Of a DNA stretch of 64,000 bases, positions 1 to 8,611 are shown in pieces. The stretch is from Pectobacterium polaris (GTDB lineage Bacteria; Pseudomonadota; Gammaproteobacteria; Enterobacterales; Enterobacteriaceae): assembly GCF_002307355.1 (NCBI RefSeq), contig NZ_CP017481.1, positions 3,720,001-3,784,000 on the forward strand. The letters run 5' to 3'. Positions within the stretch are counted from its first letter, which is position 1; each line of letters begins with the position of its first letter. The translations under genes were made by a program, and so were the position numbers. The notes under the pieces are model-generated. The model saw only the letters and a program-made list of their open reading frames with translations. It searched no databases and had not been told where the DNA came from.

Positions 1-265
1 GACGCAGAACGAAACCTTCTTCGCCCTGACGCAGGATTACGCCGCCACGCTGCTCGGCCAACTGCGGCAGGCGTTTCCGCCGCTCTCATCGCATCGCAGT
101 CTGGTGCTAGTGGCGCAGGATTTACGCAGCCCGCTGCGCACGCTGTTGCAGGACGAATTTCACCACGTTCCGGTGCTGTCCTTCACCGAACTGGAATCCA
201 CTCTATCGATCAACGTCATTGGACGTCTCGATCTTTACGACTCCCCCGACCCCTTTAGCGCATAG
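1..265 (+). CDS. hrcV: HrcV (SctV) type III export gate protein, 3' end only
   Basis: The gene is cut by the left window edge; the frame starting at base 2 stays open to TAG at 263-265 and gives 87 C-terminal residues. The end of this peptide (LSINVIGRLD) matches the C-terminus typical of HrcV/FlhA-family cytoplasmic domains, which form the nonameric ring of the export gate below the inner membrane. hrpQ begins 9 bases later, the order known for the Erwinia/Pectobacterium hrpJ operon (hrcV then hrpQ). The membrane half of the protein lies outside the window, so integrity cannot be judged. Confidence 0.85.
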   Translation, partial: TQNETFFALTQDYAATLLGQLRQAFPPLSSHRSLVLVAQDLRSPLRTLLQDEFHHVPVLSFTELESTLSINVIGRLDLYDSPDPFSA

Positions 266-274
266 GAACACACC

Positions 275-1210
275 ATGTTTGAATTACGCGTGCTGACTGG
301 TTTACATCGCGGTGCGGCGCTGCCGCTCTGCGGAAACGCCTGGCGCATCGGTGCGGCCGATGATGCCGATCTCGTGCTTTACGATCCCGGCATTGCACCA
401 TATCACGGCCAGTTGGAGAAGACCGCTGACGGCTGGGCGCTCAGCGCACAGGATGGCGCGCTGTGCAATGCGGAAGGCCATACCGTCGAGCAGATTGACG
501 TTCTACCGCCCGGTACGCCGTTTGCGCTGGGGCAGATTTGGCTCTGCGTTGTAGCCGCCGATACGCCCTGGCCTGACGACAGTGAAACGCCTTTGACTGT
601 GGAAGAGGACGTTCCCCCTGCGGATATGCCTGCCGATCAACCGCCAGTTCATACCGCTGCGCCGATTCCTACGCCTGCCCCCGCTCCGCGCCTGCCGCTG
701 TGGGCCAAAGCCAGCTACCTGCTGCTTGGCGCGTTGCTGCTGGTGATGGTGGGCAGTTGGCAGCTACAGGAGAGCGTCGCGATGCCTGCCGCCCCGTCGC
801 CGCAAGATACCCGCAAACCGCTCGGCACCTTGCCACAGCTGGAGAGCACGCTGCGCATTATGTTGCAGGAACGGGAGCTGAGCACGGCCGTGAAAGTGGC
901 GGCCTATCAGGATCGCATCACGCTCACCGGACAATTATCGCCGGACGATCAAAAAAAGCTGGAACGGATGCTCGCCCAACTCCACCAACGTTATAGAACC
1001 GCGCTATCCGTGGATAACCGCACGCAGCTGAAAACGGAGCAACTGCCGTTTCAGATCGTTCAGGTGACCAGTGGGTCGCGCGCCAATGTCGTCACGGCGG
1101 ACGGTCAGCGCTTTTTCATCGGCGATGAGATCGACAACCTGCGTCTGGTGAGAATTGACGAGCACCAGATTGAATTCAGCGGCAGACAACAGATAACGGT
1201 GAACTGGTAA
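275..1210 (+). CDS. hrpQ: HrpQ (SctD) inner-membrane ring protein of the T3SS
   Basis: The 311-residue product has an N-terminal forkhead-associated-like cytoplasmic domain (about residues 1-100), a Pro/Ala-rich linker (about 105-140), one hydrophobic segment (about 143-165, LLLGALLLVMVGSW) and a periplasmic C-terminal part. That layout is the SctD/YscD family, which builds the inner-membrane ring of the basal body together with HrcJ. The start has an AGGAA motif a few bases upstream. Its TAA overlaps the ATG of hrcN (TAATG), indicating coupled translation within the hrp operon. The name follows the Erwinia nomenclature and is supported mainly by position and architecture. Confidence 0.88.
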   Translation: MFELRVLTGLHRGAALPLCGNAWRIGAADDADLVLYDPGIAPYHGQLEKTADGWALSAQDGALCNAEGHTVEQIDVLPPGTPFALGQIWLCVVAADTPWPDDSETPLTVEEDVPPADMPADQPPVHTAAPIPTPAPAPRLPLWAKASYLLLGALLLVMVGSWQLQESVAMPAAPSPQDTRKPLGTLPQLESTLRIMLQERELSTAVKVAAYQDRITLTGQLSPDDQKKLERMLAQLHQRYRTALSVDNRTQLKTEQLPFQIVQVTSGSRANVVTADGQRFFIGDEIDNLRLVRIDEHQIEFSGRQQITVNW

Positions 1211-2577
1211 TGCAGACACAACCTTCTTCTTTTCCGCTGCTCGACCAGTGGGTCACGCAGCAGCGCCAGCATCTGGCAGCCTATGCGCCGGTGGAGAAAA
1301 AAGGCCGCGTCATGGCCGTCAGCGGCATCCTGCTGGAATGCAGCCTGCCGCAGGCGCGCATTGGCGATCTGTGCTGGGTGGCCCGTCAGGACGACAGCCA
1401 GATGATGGCCGAAGTTGTGGGATTTAGCCCAGACAACACCTTTCTCTCCGCGCTCGGGGCGCTGGACGGCATCGCACAGGGGGCCGCCGTGACGCCGCTG
1501 TATCAGCCGCACTGCATTCAGGTGTCGGAACGTTTACTGGGCAGCGTGCTGGACGGATTTGGTCGGGCGCTGGAGGACGGCGGCGAGAGCGCGTTTGTCG
1601 AACCCGGTCATGCCGCAGGCCGCACGCAGCCAGTGCTGGGCGATGCGCCACCGCCAACCTCACGACCGCGCATCAGCCAGCCGCTCCCCACCGGACTACG
1701 CGCCGTCGATGGCCTGCTGACCATCGGTCAGGGGCAGCGTGTCGGCATTTTCGCCGGTGCGGGGTGCGGCAAAACCACTCTGCTGGCCGAGCTGGCGCGT
1801 AATACGCCGTGCGACGCCATCGTTTTCGGGTTGATTGGCGAACGCGGCCGTGAGCTGCGCGAATTTCTCGATCACGAACTGGACGATGAACTACGCAGCC
1901 GCACCGTGCTGGTGTGTTCCACCTCTGACCGCAGCAGCATGGAGCGCGCCCGCGCGGCGTTCACCGCCACCGCCATCGCCGAGGCTTACCGTGCCGAAGG
2001 CCGTCAGGTGCTGCTGATTATTGATTCTCTGACGCGTTTCGCCCGCGCCCAGCGTGAAATCGGGTTGGCGCTCGGGGAGCCACAGGGGCGCGGCGGGCTG
2101 CCGCCGTCGGTCTATACGCTGCTGCCGCGCTTGGTTGAACGCGCCGGGCAAACGGAAGACGGCGCCATCACCGCGCTCTATTCCGTACTGATCGAACAGG
2201 ATTCTATGAACGATCCGGTCGCCGACGAAGTGCGTTCGCTGATTGACGGACACATCGTGCTCGCCCGACGGCTGGCGGAACAGGGGCACTATCCGGCTAT
2301 CGACGTGCTGGCCAGCCTGAGCCGCACCATGAGCAACGTCGTGGATACCGATCACACCCGCAACGCGGGCGGCGTACGGCGTCTGATGGCAGCGTACAAG
2401 CAGGTCGAGATGCTGATCCGCCTCGGAGAATACCAGCCCGGCCATGACGTGCTGACCGATTCTGCGGTCAACGCCCAGGCAGAAATCACCCAGTTTCTGC
2501 GTCAGTCGATGCGTGAACCCATGCCATATGGCGTGATTCAACAACAGCTCGCCGGAGTCAGCCGCTATGCCCCATAA
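1210..2577 (+). CDS. hrcN: HrcN (SctN) type III secretion ATPase
   Basis: This 455-residue protein is the F1-beta-like hexameric ATPase that strips chaperones and unfolds substrates at the cytoplasmic face of the secretion apparatus. The Walker A motif GAGCGKTT is at residues 183-190, the Walker B strand VLLIIDSLTRFA ends in Asp272, and the RGGLPPSVYTLLPRLVERAG block is characteristic of the SctN/FliI family. Length is normal for the family. It overlaps hrpQ by one base and hrpO by 11 bases. Confidence 0.97.
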   Translation: MQTQPSSFPLLDQWVTQQRQHLAAYAPVEKKGRVMAVSGILLECSLPQARIGDLCWVARQDDSQMMAEVVGFSPDNTFLSALGALDGIAQGAAVTPLYQPHCIQVSERLLGSVLDGFGRALEDGGESAFVEPGHAAGRTQPVLGDAPPPTSRPRISQPLPTGLRAVDGLLTIGQGQRVGIFAGAGCGKTTLLAELARNTPCDAIVFGLIGERGRELREFLDHELDDELRSRTVLVCSTSDRSSMERARAAFTATAIAEAYRAEGRQVLLIIDSLTRFARAQREIGLALGEPQGRGGLPPSVYTLLPRLVERAGQTEDGAITALYSVLIEQDSMNDPVADEVRSLIDGHIVLARRLAEQGHYPAIDVLASLSRTMSNVVDTDHTRNAGGVRRLMAAYKQVEMLIRLGEYQPGHDVLTDSAVNAQAEITQFLRQSMREPMPYGVIQQQLAGVSRYAP

Positions 2578-3004
2578 CACCGAACGCGATGCCGAATTAC
2601 AGACCGTATTGAACCTGCTGATGCCGATACGCCGCCAGCGCTTAAGCCGCAGCGAGCGTCAGCAGCGGCAGGAAGAACAACAGCTGATAAGGATTGCGGA
2701 GCAGCAACGCCATCACCAGCAGCAGGTCGAGGCGCTGCGACAGGCCAGCCAGACGCAGCGCGACCAGTTTGCCCGAGAAACTCAGGGGCAATCCCAAACG
2801 CTGGAAAACCTGAAAAAAAACCTTGCCGCCGAACAGCGCTTACTCGGCGAAATCGCGACAGAAACGCAGCGGGTGCAGGCCACACAGCAGCAACACCACG
2901 ACCAGCAGCGTCAGGTTGATCACGCCCGAGATACCACCCGCCAATGTCAGAAGGCGGTGGAGAAACTGGAATATCTGCTTACGTTACCTCAGGAGCCCGT
3001 ATGA
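2567..3004 (+). CDS. hrpO: HrpO (SctO) T3SS stalk protein
   Basis: A 145-residue, very Gln/Arg/Glu-rich protein predicted to be almost entirely coiled coil (repeated QQ, RQ and EQ heptads from about residue 25 to the end). Small coiled-coil proteins between the ATPase and the needle-length gene are the SctO/YscO/FliJ family, the central stalk joining HrcN to the export gate. Sequence conservation is low in the family, so the call rests on size, coiled coil and locus position. It starts inside the hrcN 3' end and ends in an ATGA overlap with hrpP. Confidence 0.85.
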   Translation: MPHNTERDAELQTVLNLLMPIRRQRLSRSERQQRQEEQQLIRIAEQQRHHQQQVEALRQASQTQRDQFARETQGQSQTLENLKKNLAAEQRLLGEIATETQRVQATQQQHHDQQRQVDHARDTTRQCQKAVEKLEYLLTLPQEPV

Positions 3005-3546
3005 ATAACCGACAGATTGCATCATCCGAATCCAAGGCGACGCAGAACGCGCAGGCGGTGCTGCACGGCAAGTCCTCGCGCGCAGGCGATTCGCAACACA
3101 ATCCACAACCCGATCCACAACATAGAGATTTCTGGGAAGCCTTCACGTTTTCGGACGGCTTTGAAGACGCGTTCTATCAGGAATCACCTGTCGCCTTAGC
3201 GCCGGGCAGCCCCATCAATGCCCCGCAGTCGTTGCAAAGTGAGGCACCGGACAGCCCACAACATGTGACACCGTCACAGTGGCAACCGCTGCAATGTGAG
3301 CTGATTGAGGCGATGGACAACATCTGCGCCCCGCCGTTTGCCTTCAGCCTACAGCTGCCGCAGTTGGGCGATATTGATGCGCGGTTAGCCGCGCTGGTGC
3401 CGCGCGGCTGGGATATTTCGCTACGTTTCAGCCGGGAAAGCTACCACCAGTTAAAAGATCGGCGTGAAGCCTGCCGTCATTCGCTCTCCAGTGCACTGGA
3501 CTGCCCGATAAACCTGCGTTTTGACGCCAGAGAGTATGAGCGATGA
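3001..3546 (+). CDS. hrpP: HrpP (SctP) needle/pilus length and substrate-switch protein
   Basis: The ATG at 3001 overlaps the hrpO TGA (ATGA) and is preferred over an upstream in-frame ATG at 2944 that would overlap hrpO by about 60 bases. The 181-residue product has a low-complexity Gln/Pro/Ser-rich N-terminal half and a more ordered C-terminal half containing an Arg-rich amphipathic stretch, as expected of the poorly conserved SctP/FliK type family that measures pilus length and switches substrate specificity. Identification is mainly positional (between hrpO and hrcQ). Confidence 0.8.
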   Translation: MNNRQIASSESKATQNAQAVLHGKSSRAGDSQHNPQPDPQHRDFWEAFTFSDGFEDAFYQESPVALAPGSPINAPQSLQSEAPDSPQHVTPSQWQPLQCELIEAMDNICAPPFAFSLQLPQLGDIDARLAALVPRGWDISLRFSRESYHQLKDRREACRHSLSSALDCPINLRFDAREYER

Positions 3547-4715
3547 GCCCGAATTCACCCGACGTCCATTCAGCATACGTCAGGCCGCTAACGCTGCCGA
3601 CCCTGCGCGCGCAGTACGCCCGTATCCGATCGACGCTGGCCACTGGGCTCGCGTTGCCGTTTATCCGCGACGGATTAGCTGGCAGCCTGCATCTTCAACT
3701 GGCGAACGCACGCGAACAGGCCGAGGAATCGTCCACCGCGCAAGCCAGCAGTTGGCGTAGCGACATCGGCGATATCTCACTGATCAATCCGTTTCCCGTA
3801 CTCAGCCTGTTGTCGGACTGCCCGCTGCTGCCTCTCACAGAAGACGATGACGCGGCACAGGAATGGTACTGGACGCTCTACAACCAGTCGCTTAACCCCG
3901 TGCTGCGGGCGCTGGTCGGGGAAATCTATCCGCTGGACCGTTCTCAGAAAGAGCAGAATTCAGCAGAGCAACACGGCAAAGATGCGGCACTCTGCGTCTG
4001 GCTCAGCGTGAGCTGGAACGGCATGACCGTGCGCAGCCGGATGCAGGCTGCTGACGCCGTCTGGCTGGCGCTGTTTTCCCGTGCTGACTGGCAGCGCCAG
4101 CGCCGCGCGCTACCCGCAGGAATGACTATCGCTATTCCGCTCACGCTGGCTGATGCCGTGCTGCCGCTGTCCGCGTTACGCCGTTTGCGTACGGGCGATC
4201 TTATTTTGCCCAATCGCCCGTGGTTTACCCCCTCTGGCGAGGGAACGCTATCAGCCGGCACGCTGCACCTACGCGGCATGTTGCAGCTCACAGAGCTCGC
4301 CCCCTACACCTTTACCGTTACCGACATGGAGACTGTCTCAATGCCCCCATCCACGACTGACACGATGCTAGCCGATCCCCACTCAGAGGCATCAGCGCTT
4401 GAATTCGCGCAAATGAGTGACAATGTCACTGAAAATTTACCACCGCTGCCGGTCACCTTACATATTCGCTGCGGCAGCCTGACGATGACGCTGGCGGAAT
4501 TGCAATGCCTCGCCAGCGGTAGCGTGCTGACGCTGCGCGACGTGGTTCTGGGGCAAGCCTGGCTGTATCACGGTGATATAGCGCTCGCGAGCGGCGATCT
4601 GGTCGATGTGGAAGGCCGACTGGGGCTACAGATTACCCAGCGTTTTTCCGCACCGACGCCAATACTGCCGATAGCAGATGAAGAACACGCCGCTGAACCG
4701 GAGCTGGCACCATGA
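3543..4715 (+). CDS. hrcQ: HrcQ (SctQ) cytoplasmic sorting-platform (C-ring) protein
   Basis: A 390-residue protein with a variable N-terminal region and a C-terminal SpoA (FliN-like) domain at about residues 300-375, recognisable from a [15 protein letters not shown] start and a [12 protein letters not shown] beta motif. SctQ proteins form the cytoplasmic pods that recruit substrates and bind HrcN through SctL. The gene is a single unit here, unlike the split hrcQA/hrcQB of Pseudomonas syringae. It overlaps hrpP (ATGA at 3543) and hrcR (ATGA at 4712). Confidence 0.93.
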   Translation: MSPNSPDVHSAYVRPLTLPTLRAQYARIRSTLATGLALPFIRDGLAGSLHLQLANAREQAEESSTAQASSWRSDIGDISLINPFPVLSLLSDCPLLPLTEDDDAAQEWYWTLYNQSLNPVLRALVGEIYPLDRSQKEQNSAEQHGKDAALCVWLSVSWNGMTVRSRMQAADAVWLALFSRADWQRQRRALPAGMTIAIPLTLADAVLPLSALRRLRTGDLILPNRPWFTPSGEGTLSAGTLHLRGMLQLTELAPYTFTVTDMETVSMPPSTTDTMLADPHSEASALEFAQMSDNVTENLPPLPVTLHIRCGSLTMTLAELQCLASGSVLTLRDVVLGQAWLYHGDIALASGDLVDVEGRLGLQITQRFSAPTPILPIADEEHAAEPELAP

Positions 4716-5365
4716 CTTCCGGCGCATTCGACCCGTTGATGTTTGCGCTCTTTCTGGGCGCCCTCTCCCTGATTCCGCTGATGATGATTGTCTGCACCTG
4801 CTTTCTGAAGATTGCGATTGTGCTGCTGATCACCCGCAACGCCATCGGGGTACAACAGGTGCCGCCCAATATGGCGCTGTACGGCATCGCGCTTGCGGCG
4901 ACGCTGTTTGTGATGGCACCCGTCTTTCAGGACATCAGCAAACGCGTGCAGGAAAAGCCGCTGGATATGACCGATATCACGTCGCTTCAGGCCAGCGTGA
5001 CCTACGGGCTGGAGCCGCTGCAAGCCTTTATGTCACGCAACGTTGACCCCGATATCCTCACACACCTGCATGAGAACAGCCTGCAAATGTGGCCTGCGTC
5101 GCTATCCGAAAAGGTGAATACACAAAATCTGCTGCTGGTGATTCCGGCTTTTGTGCTGTCGGAGCTACAGGCCGGGTTCAAAATCGGCTTCCTGATCTAT
5201 ATCCCGTTTATCGTCATCGACCTCATCGTCTCAAACGTGCTGTTGGCGCTGGGGATGCAGATGGTCGCGCCAATGACGCTCTCGCTGCCGTTAAAGCTGT
5301 TGCTGTTCGTGCTGGTCAACGGCTGGACGCGACTGCTGGACGGCCTGTTCTACAGCTACCTGTGA
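4712..5365 (+). CDS. hrcR: HrcR (SctR) export-gate membrane protein
   Basis: A 217-residue polytopic membrane protein of the FliP/SctR family. Visible signatures are the N-terminal segment [20 protein letters not shown], the sequence [20 protein letters not shown] and a C-terminal hydrophobic pair ending in [13 protein letters not shown]. Five SctR copies form the core of the export-gate pore with SctS and SctT. Length and gene order (hrcQ-hrcR-hrcS-hrcT-hrcU) are typical. Confidence 0.96.
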   Translation: MTSGAFDPLMFALFLGALSLIPLMMIVCTCFLKIAIVLLITRNAIGVQQVPPNMALYGIALAATLFVMAPVFQDISKRVQEKPLDMTDITSLQASVTYGLEPLQAFMSRNVDPDILTHLHENSLQMWPASLSEKVNTQNLLLVIPAFVLSELQAGFKIGFLIYIPFIVIDLIVSNVLLALGMQMVAPMTLSLPLKLLLFVLVNGWTRLLDGLFYSYL

Positions 5366-5372
5366 GGCCACG

Positions 5373-5633
5373 ATGGAAATAATTACGCTTTTCCGTCAGG
5401 CCATGGTGATGGTCGTGCTGCTCTCTGCGCCGCCGCTGCTGGTTGCGGTGATCGTCGGCGTGCTGATTTCGCTGCTACAGGCGGTGATGCAGTTACAGGA
5501 TCAGACGCTGCCTTTTGCCGTCAAACTGATTTCTGTCGGGCTGGCGCTGGCGCTTTGCGGGCGCTGGATTGGCGTAGAGCTGATGCAGTTGGCTATCACC
5601 GCATTTAACATGATTGCGCACACCGGAGTATAA
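5373..5633 (+). CDS. hrcS: HrcS (SctS) export-gate membrane protein
   Basis: An 86-residue FliQ/SctS family protein with two hydrophobic helices (about residues 12-38 and 50-72) and the family motif ISLLQAVMQLQDQTLPFAVK between them. It packs around SctR/SctT in the helical export gate. A GAGG ribosome-binding motif sits just before the ATG, immediately after the hrcR stop. Confidence 0.96.
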   Translation: MEIITLFRQAMVMVVLLSAPPLLVAVIVGVLISLLQAVMQLQDQTLPFAVKLISVGLALALCGRWIGVELMQLAITAFNMIAHTGV

Positions 5634-5639
5634 ATCCGC

Positions 5640-6440
5640 ATGATCGCCACCATTCAGCACGTTTACGACTTTATCATCGCCATTACGCTCGGCATCGCCC
5701 GACTGTATCCCTGCTTTATTCTGGTGCCGGTTTTTTCACTCAACGTGCTGAAAGGCATGACGCGCAACGCCGTGGTGATTTCCCTGACGCTGCTGCCCGC
5801 TCCCATCGTGCAGCAGCAGCTTCTGCTGACGCCGCTGTCCTGGCCGATGCTGCCCGGCCTGTTGCTGAAAGAAGTTATTGTCGGGCTCCTCATCGCGTTG
5901 ATTTTGGCGATGCCGTTCTGGCTGTTTGAATCCGTCGGCGCCCTGTTTGATAACCAGCGCGGTGCGCTCATGGGCGGACAGCTCAACCCCGCACTGGGGT
6001 CGGACGCCACGCCGCTCGGCCATCTGCTGAAACAGACGCTGATTCTGCTGTTGATTATCGGTATCGGCCTGAAAGGGCTGACGCAGTTGATTTGGGACAG
6101 CTACCAGATCTGGCCAGTGCTGTCCTGGCTACCTGCGCCGGGAGAACAAGGGTTTGAGGTGTATCTCAGCCTGCTAGCCGACACTTTCACCCATCTGGTG
6201 GTGTACGCCGGGCCGCTGGTGGCGCTGCTGCTGCTGTTGGAATTCAGCATTGCGCTACTCAGCCTGTATAGTCCACAGCTTCAGGTGTTCGTCCTGTCCA
6301 TTCCGGCCAAGTGTCTGGTGGGAATGGCGTTTTTCATCATCTATCTGCCAGTGCTGCAATATTTAGGTGACCACAAACTTCAGGGGCTACCGGATCTCAA
6401 GCACCTGCTCCCGCTGCTTTTTACCGCATCGAATAGCTAA
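5640..6440 (+). CDS. hrcT: HrcT (SctT) export-gate membrane protein
   Basis: A 266-residue, strongly hydrophobic FliR/SctT family protein with about six membrane helices. The conserved region PFWLFESVGALFDNQRGA followed by the SPQLQVFVLSIPAK block identifies it. One SctT closes the SctR5/SctS4 gate complex. It starts 6 bases after hrcS and is followed by hrcU after 11 bases. Confidence 0.96.
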   Translation: MIATIQHVYDFIIAITLGIARLYPCFILVPVFSLNVLKGMTRNAVVISLTLLPAPIVQQQLLLTPLSWPMLPGLLLKEVIVGLLIALILAMPFWLFESVGALFDNQRGALMGGQLNPALGSDATPLGHLLKQTLILLLIIGIGLKGLTQLIWDSYQIWPVLSWLPAPGEQGFEVYLSLLADTFTHLVVYAGPLVALLLLLEFSIALLSLYSPQLQVFVLSIPAKCLVGMAFFIIYLPVLQYLGDHKLQGLPDLKHLLPLLFTASNS

Positions 6441-6451
6441 AGGCGGAACCG

Positions 6452-7531
6452 ATGAGCGAGAAAACGGAAGAACCCACAGAGAAAAAGCTCGAAGATGCGC
6501 GCCGTAAAGGGGAAGTCGGGCAAAGTCAGGATGTGCCCAAGCTGCTGATCTGCGTCGGCCTGCTGGAGTGCGTACTGGCGCTGGCGGACAGCACGATGGG
6601 GAAACTGCAAACGCTGGTACAACTGCCGCTGCAACGGCTGGATGCCCCGTTTGCGCAGGTGGCGAAAGAGGTGTTTCACGATGCCGCCGTGCTGGCGGGC
6701 ACGCTCTGCCTGTTAGCTGCCGCGATTGCCGTGCTGCTGCGCGTGGTGGGCGGCTGGCTCCAATATGGTCCGCTGTTTGCGCCCGAAGCGCTGAAGCTCG
6801 ATCTCAACCGCCTGAACCCGATCAACCAGTTCAAGCAGATGTTTTCGATGCGTAAGCTGGTAGAAATGCTGACCAATATCCTGAAAGCCGTGGTGATCGG
6901 AACGGTCTTTTATAAAGTGGTGGTACCGGAGCTGGAAGCACTGGTCGAATTAGCCTATGGCGATCTGCACGGCTTCTGGCAAGGGGTGAAAGCGCTGCTG
7001 ATGCGCATTGCCCGTACCACGCTGACGGCACTGCTGGTGTTGTCCGCACTGGATTTCGGCCTGCAAAAGTATTTCTTTCTCAAGCAGCAGCGGATGAGCC
7101 ACGAGGATTTACGCAACGAGCACAAGGATTCCGAAGGCGATCCGCATATGAAAGGTCACCGTAAATCGCTGGCGCACGAACTGATGAACGAACCTGCCGC
7201 GCCGCGCCCCAAAGCCAAGGTCGAAGACGCCGATATGCTGCTGGTTAACCCAACGCACTATGCGGTGGGGCTTTACTATCGCCCCGGCAAAACGCCATTG
7301 CCACGCATTTTATTCAAGGGTGAAGATAACGCGGCGCGGGAGCTTATCGCACTGGCGCAAAAAGCGGATATTCCGGTGATTCGCTTCATCTGGCTGACCC
7401 GCACGCTGTATCGCACCACGCCGGAAGGCCACTACATTCCGCGCGAAACGCTTCAGGCGGTAGCGCAGGTGTATCGCGTTCTGCGCCAGCTAGAAGACGA
7501 GCAAAAGCGCGACATTATTGAGATGGAGTGA
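6452..7531 (+). CDS. hrcU: HrcU (SctU) autocleaving export switch protein
   Basis: A 359-residue FlhB/SctU family protein: Lys/Glu-rich N-terminus (MSEKTEEPTEKKLEDARRKG), four membrane helices and a cytoplasmic domain with the autocleavage motif NPTH at residues 266-269. Cleavage between Asn and Pro permits the switch from pilus to effector export. It is the last gene of the operon; the convergent LysR gene ends only 10 bases away and I see no clear hairpin terminator between them. Confidence 0.97.
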   Translation: MSEKTEEPTEKKLEDARRKGEVGQSQDVPKLLICVGLLECVLALADSTMGKLQTLVQLPLQRLDAPFAQVAKEVFHDAAVLAGTLCLLAAAIAVLLRVVGGWLQYGPLFAPEALKLDLNRLNPINQFKQMFSMRKLVEMLTNILKAVVIGTVFYKVVVPELEALVELAYGDLHGFWQGVKALLMRIARTTLTALLVLSALDFGLQKYFFLKQQRMSHEDLRNEHKDSEGDPHMKGHRKSLAHELMNEPAAPRPKAKVEDADMLLVNPTHYAVGLYYRPGKTPLPRILFKGEDNAARELIALAQKADIPVIRFIWLTRTLYRTTPEGHYIPRETLQAVAQVYRVLRQLEDEQKRDIIEME

Positions 7532-7541
7532 AGGCGGATAT

Positions 7542-8468
7542 TTAGCTTTCCGCGATCTGACTCAAATAATACGCCTCTCCCTGCCGCAGCTCCACCATCA
7601 TGAAATCAAGGAAAGCCTGTTGCTGTGGCGCGTGCGCTTTGCCTGCCAGCGTTTGGATTTGAAGCGAGCGCTGGTCAAGCTGCTTAATATTCAGCGGTTT
7701 CAGCCGCATCGGTTGCTGTAAGCACTTGTACATGACGGAATAGAAACTACAGGCGGTGACCGCCCCCGGCGTGCTCATCGCATAGTAATAAAGCGTGGTG
7801 AAGTTGTTGCAGCACAGCGTCGGTTCCAGAAAGGTGCCGTTCATGCGGCATGAGAGGTCAAACAGCTGCCGTAACGTGGTCGAGGATTCCGGCAAGGCCA
7901 GCGGGAAAGGATGCAAATCCGCCAGTTGAATAGACTGCTGCGCCAGCGGATGATCGTCAGACATCAGCAGCATCAGCGGCGCAGGCAGCGCCAGTTCCAC
8001 ATTCACGCCCTGCTCAGGCGCTAGCGCAAACTGGAGCGCGATATCCACCTCACCATTGCGGATCATCTGGGACACCTGCATCGCCGAGTCCACTTTCAGC
8101 GCAAAGGTGGTATCCGGGTCATGCTGGCGGAAACGTGCAAATAGCGTCGGCAGCAGATCAAATGCCATCCCTTCCGTGCAGCCGATACGCAGCAGCGCCC
8201 GCCGACTGGCTTTCAGCCCCTGAATCTCCGCCACGGCAGCATCCATGTCCATCATGCTCTTGCGCACGTGATTTTCCAGAATGCGTCCCGCATCGTTTAG
8301 CACCATGCCGCGCGCATGACGCTCGAACAGCGGCACGCCGATGCGCTCTTCCAGCCGCTGGATTTGGCGACTGATCGCAGATACGGCCACAAACAGGTGC
8401 TGGCTAGCGGCGCTAAGCGAACCGGTGGTGGCAACCACTAGAAAATAACGAATCTCGGAGCTGTGCAT
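7542..8468 (-). CDS. LysR-family transcriptional regulator
   Basis: About 308 residues with an N-terminal winged helix (FLVVATTGSLSAASQHLFVAVSAISRQIQRLE) and a LysR substrate-binding domain. I place the start at the ATG at 8468 because an AAGGAA motif precedes it at the right distance; the ATG at 8489, seven codons upstream, has no recognisable ribosome-binding site. It is divergent from the M20 peptidase gene, the usual arrangement for a LysR regulator and its target, so control of that peptidase is the natural inference. The ligand is unknown. Confidence 0.9.
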   Translation of the reverse strand: MHSSEIRYFLVVATTGSLSAASQHLFVAVSAISRQIQRLEERIGVPLFERHARGMVLNDAGRILENHVRKSMMDMDAAVAEIQGLKASRRALLRIGCTEGMAFDLLPTLFARFRQHDPDTTFALKVDSAMQVSQMIRNGEVDIALQFALAPEQGVNVELALPAPLMLLMSDDHPLAQQSIQLADLHPFPLALPESSTTLRQLFDLSCRMNGTFLEPTLCCNNFTTLYYYAMSTPGAVTACSFYSVMYKCLQQPMRLKPLNIKQLDQRSLQIQTLAGKAHAPQQQAFLDFMMVELRQGEAYYLSQIAES

Positions 8469-8611
8469 GGCAACGTTCCTTTCAGACATCGCGGGGGGAT
8501 TCGCAGGTTTATATTAAAAGCAAAGCTTAATTGCAATTTTTATTATTGTTGCAAAGCTCGTTTTTTCTTTAAATATCGGTAACTTCGGCACATTATCCAG
8601 CAAGGAAAGGC
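8469..8611. promoter_or_regulatory. Divergent LysR / M20 peptidase control region
   Basis: This AT-rich 143-base spacer separates the two divergent starts. It holds a direct repeat of GCAAAGCT at 8520-8527 and 8551-8558 flanking TTAATTGCAA-type sequence compatible with the loose T-N11-A LysR box. The 31-base repeat spacing (three helical turns) would suit a LysR tetramer. Binding is inferred, not shown. Confidence 0.45.

Noticed and set aside
2944-3000. Extended start for hrpP
   Set aside because: It would overlap hrpO by 61 bases and lacks a ribosome-binding site; the ATGA overlap at 3001 is the pattern of the operon.
1-7531. Search for an Hrp box promoter (GGAACC-N15/16-CCACNNA)
   Set aside because: None was convincing in this portion; the operon promoter should lie upstream of the window.
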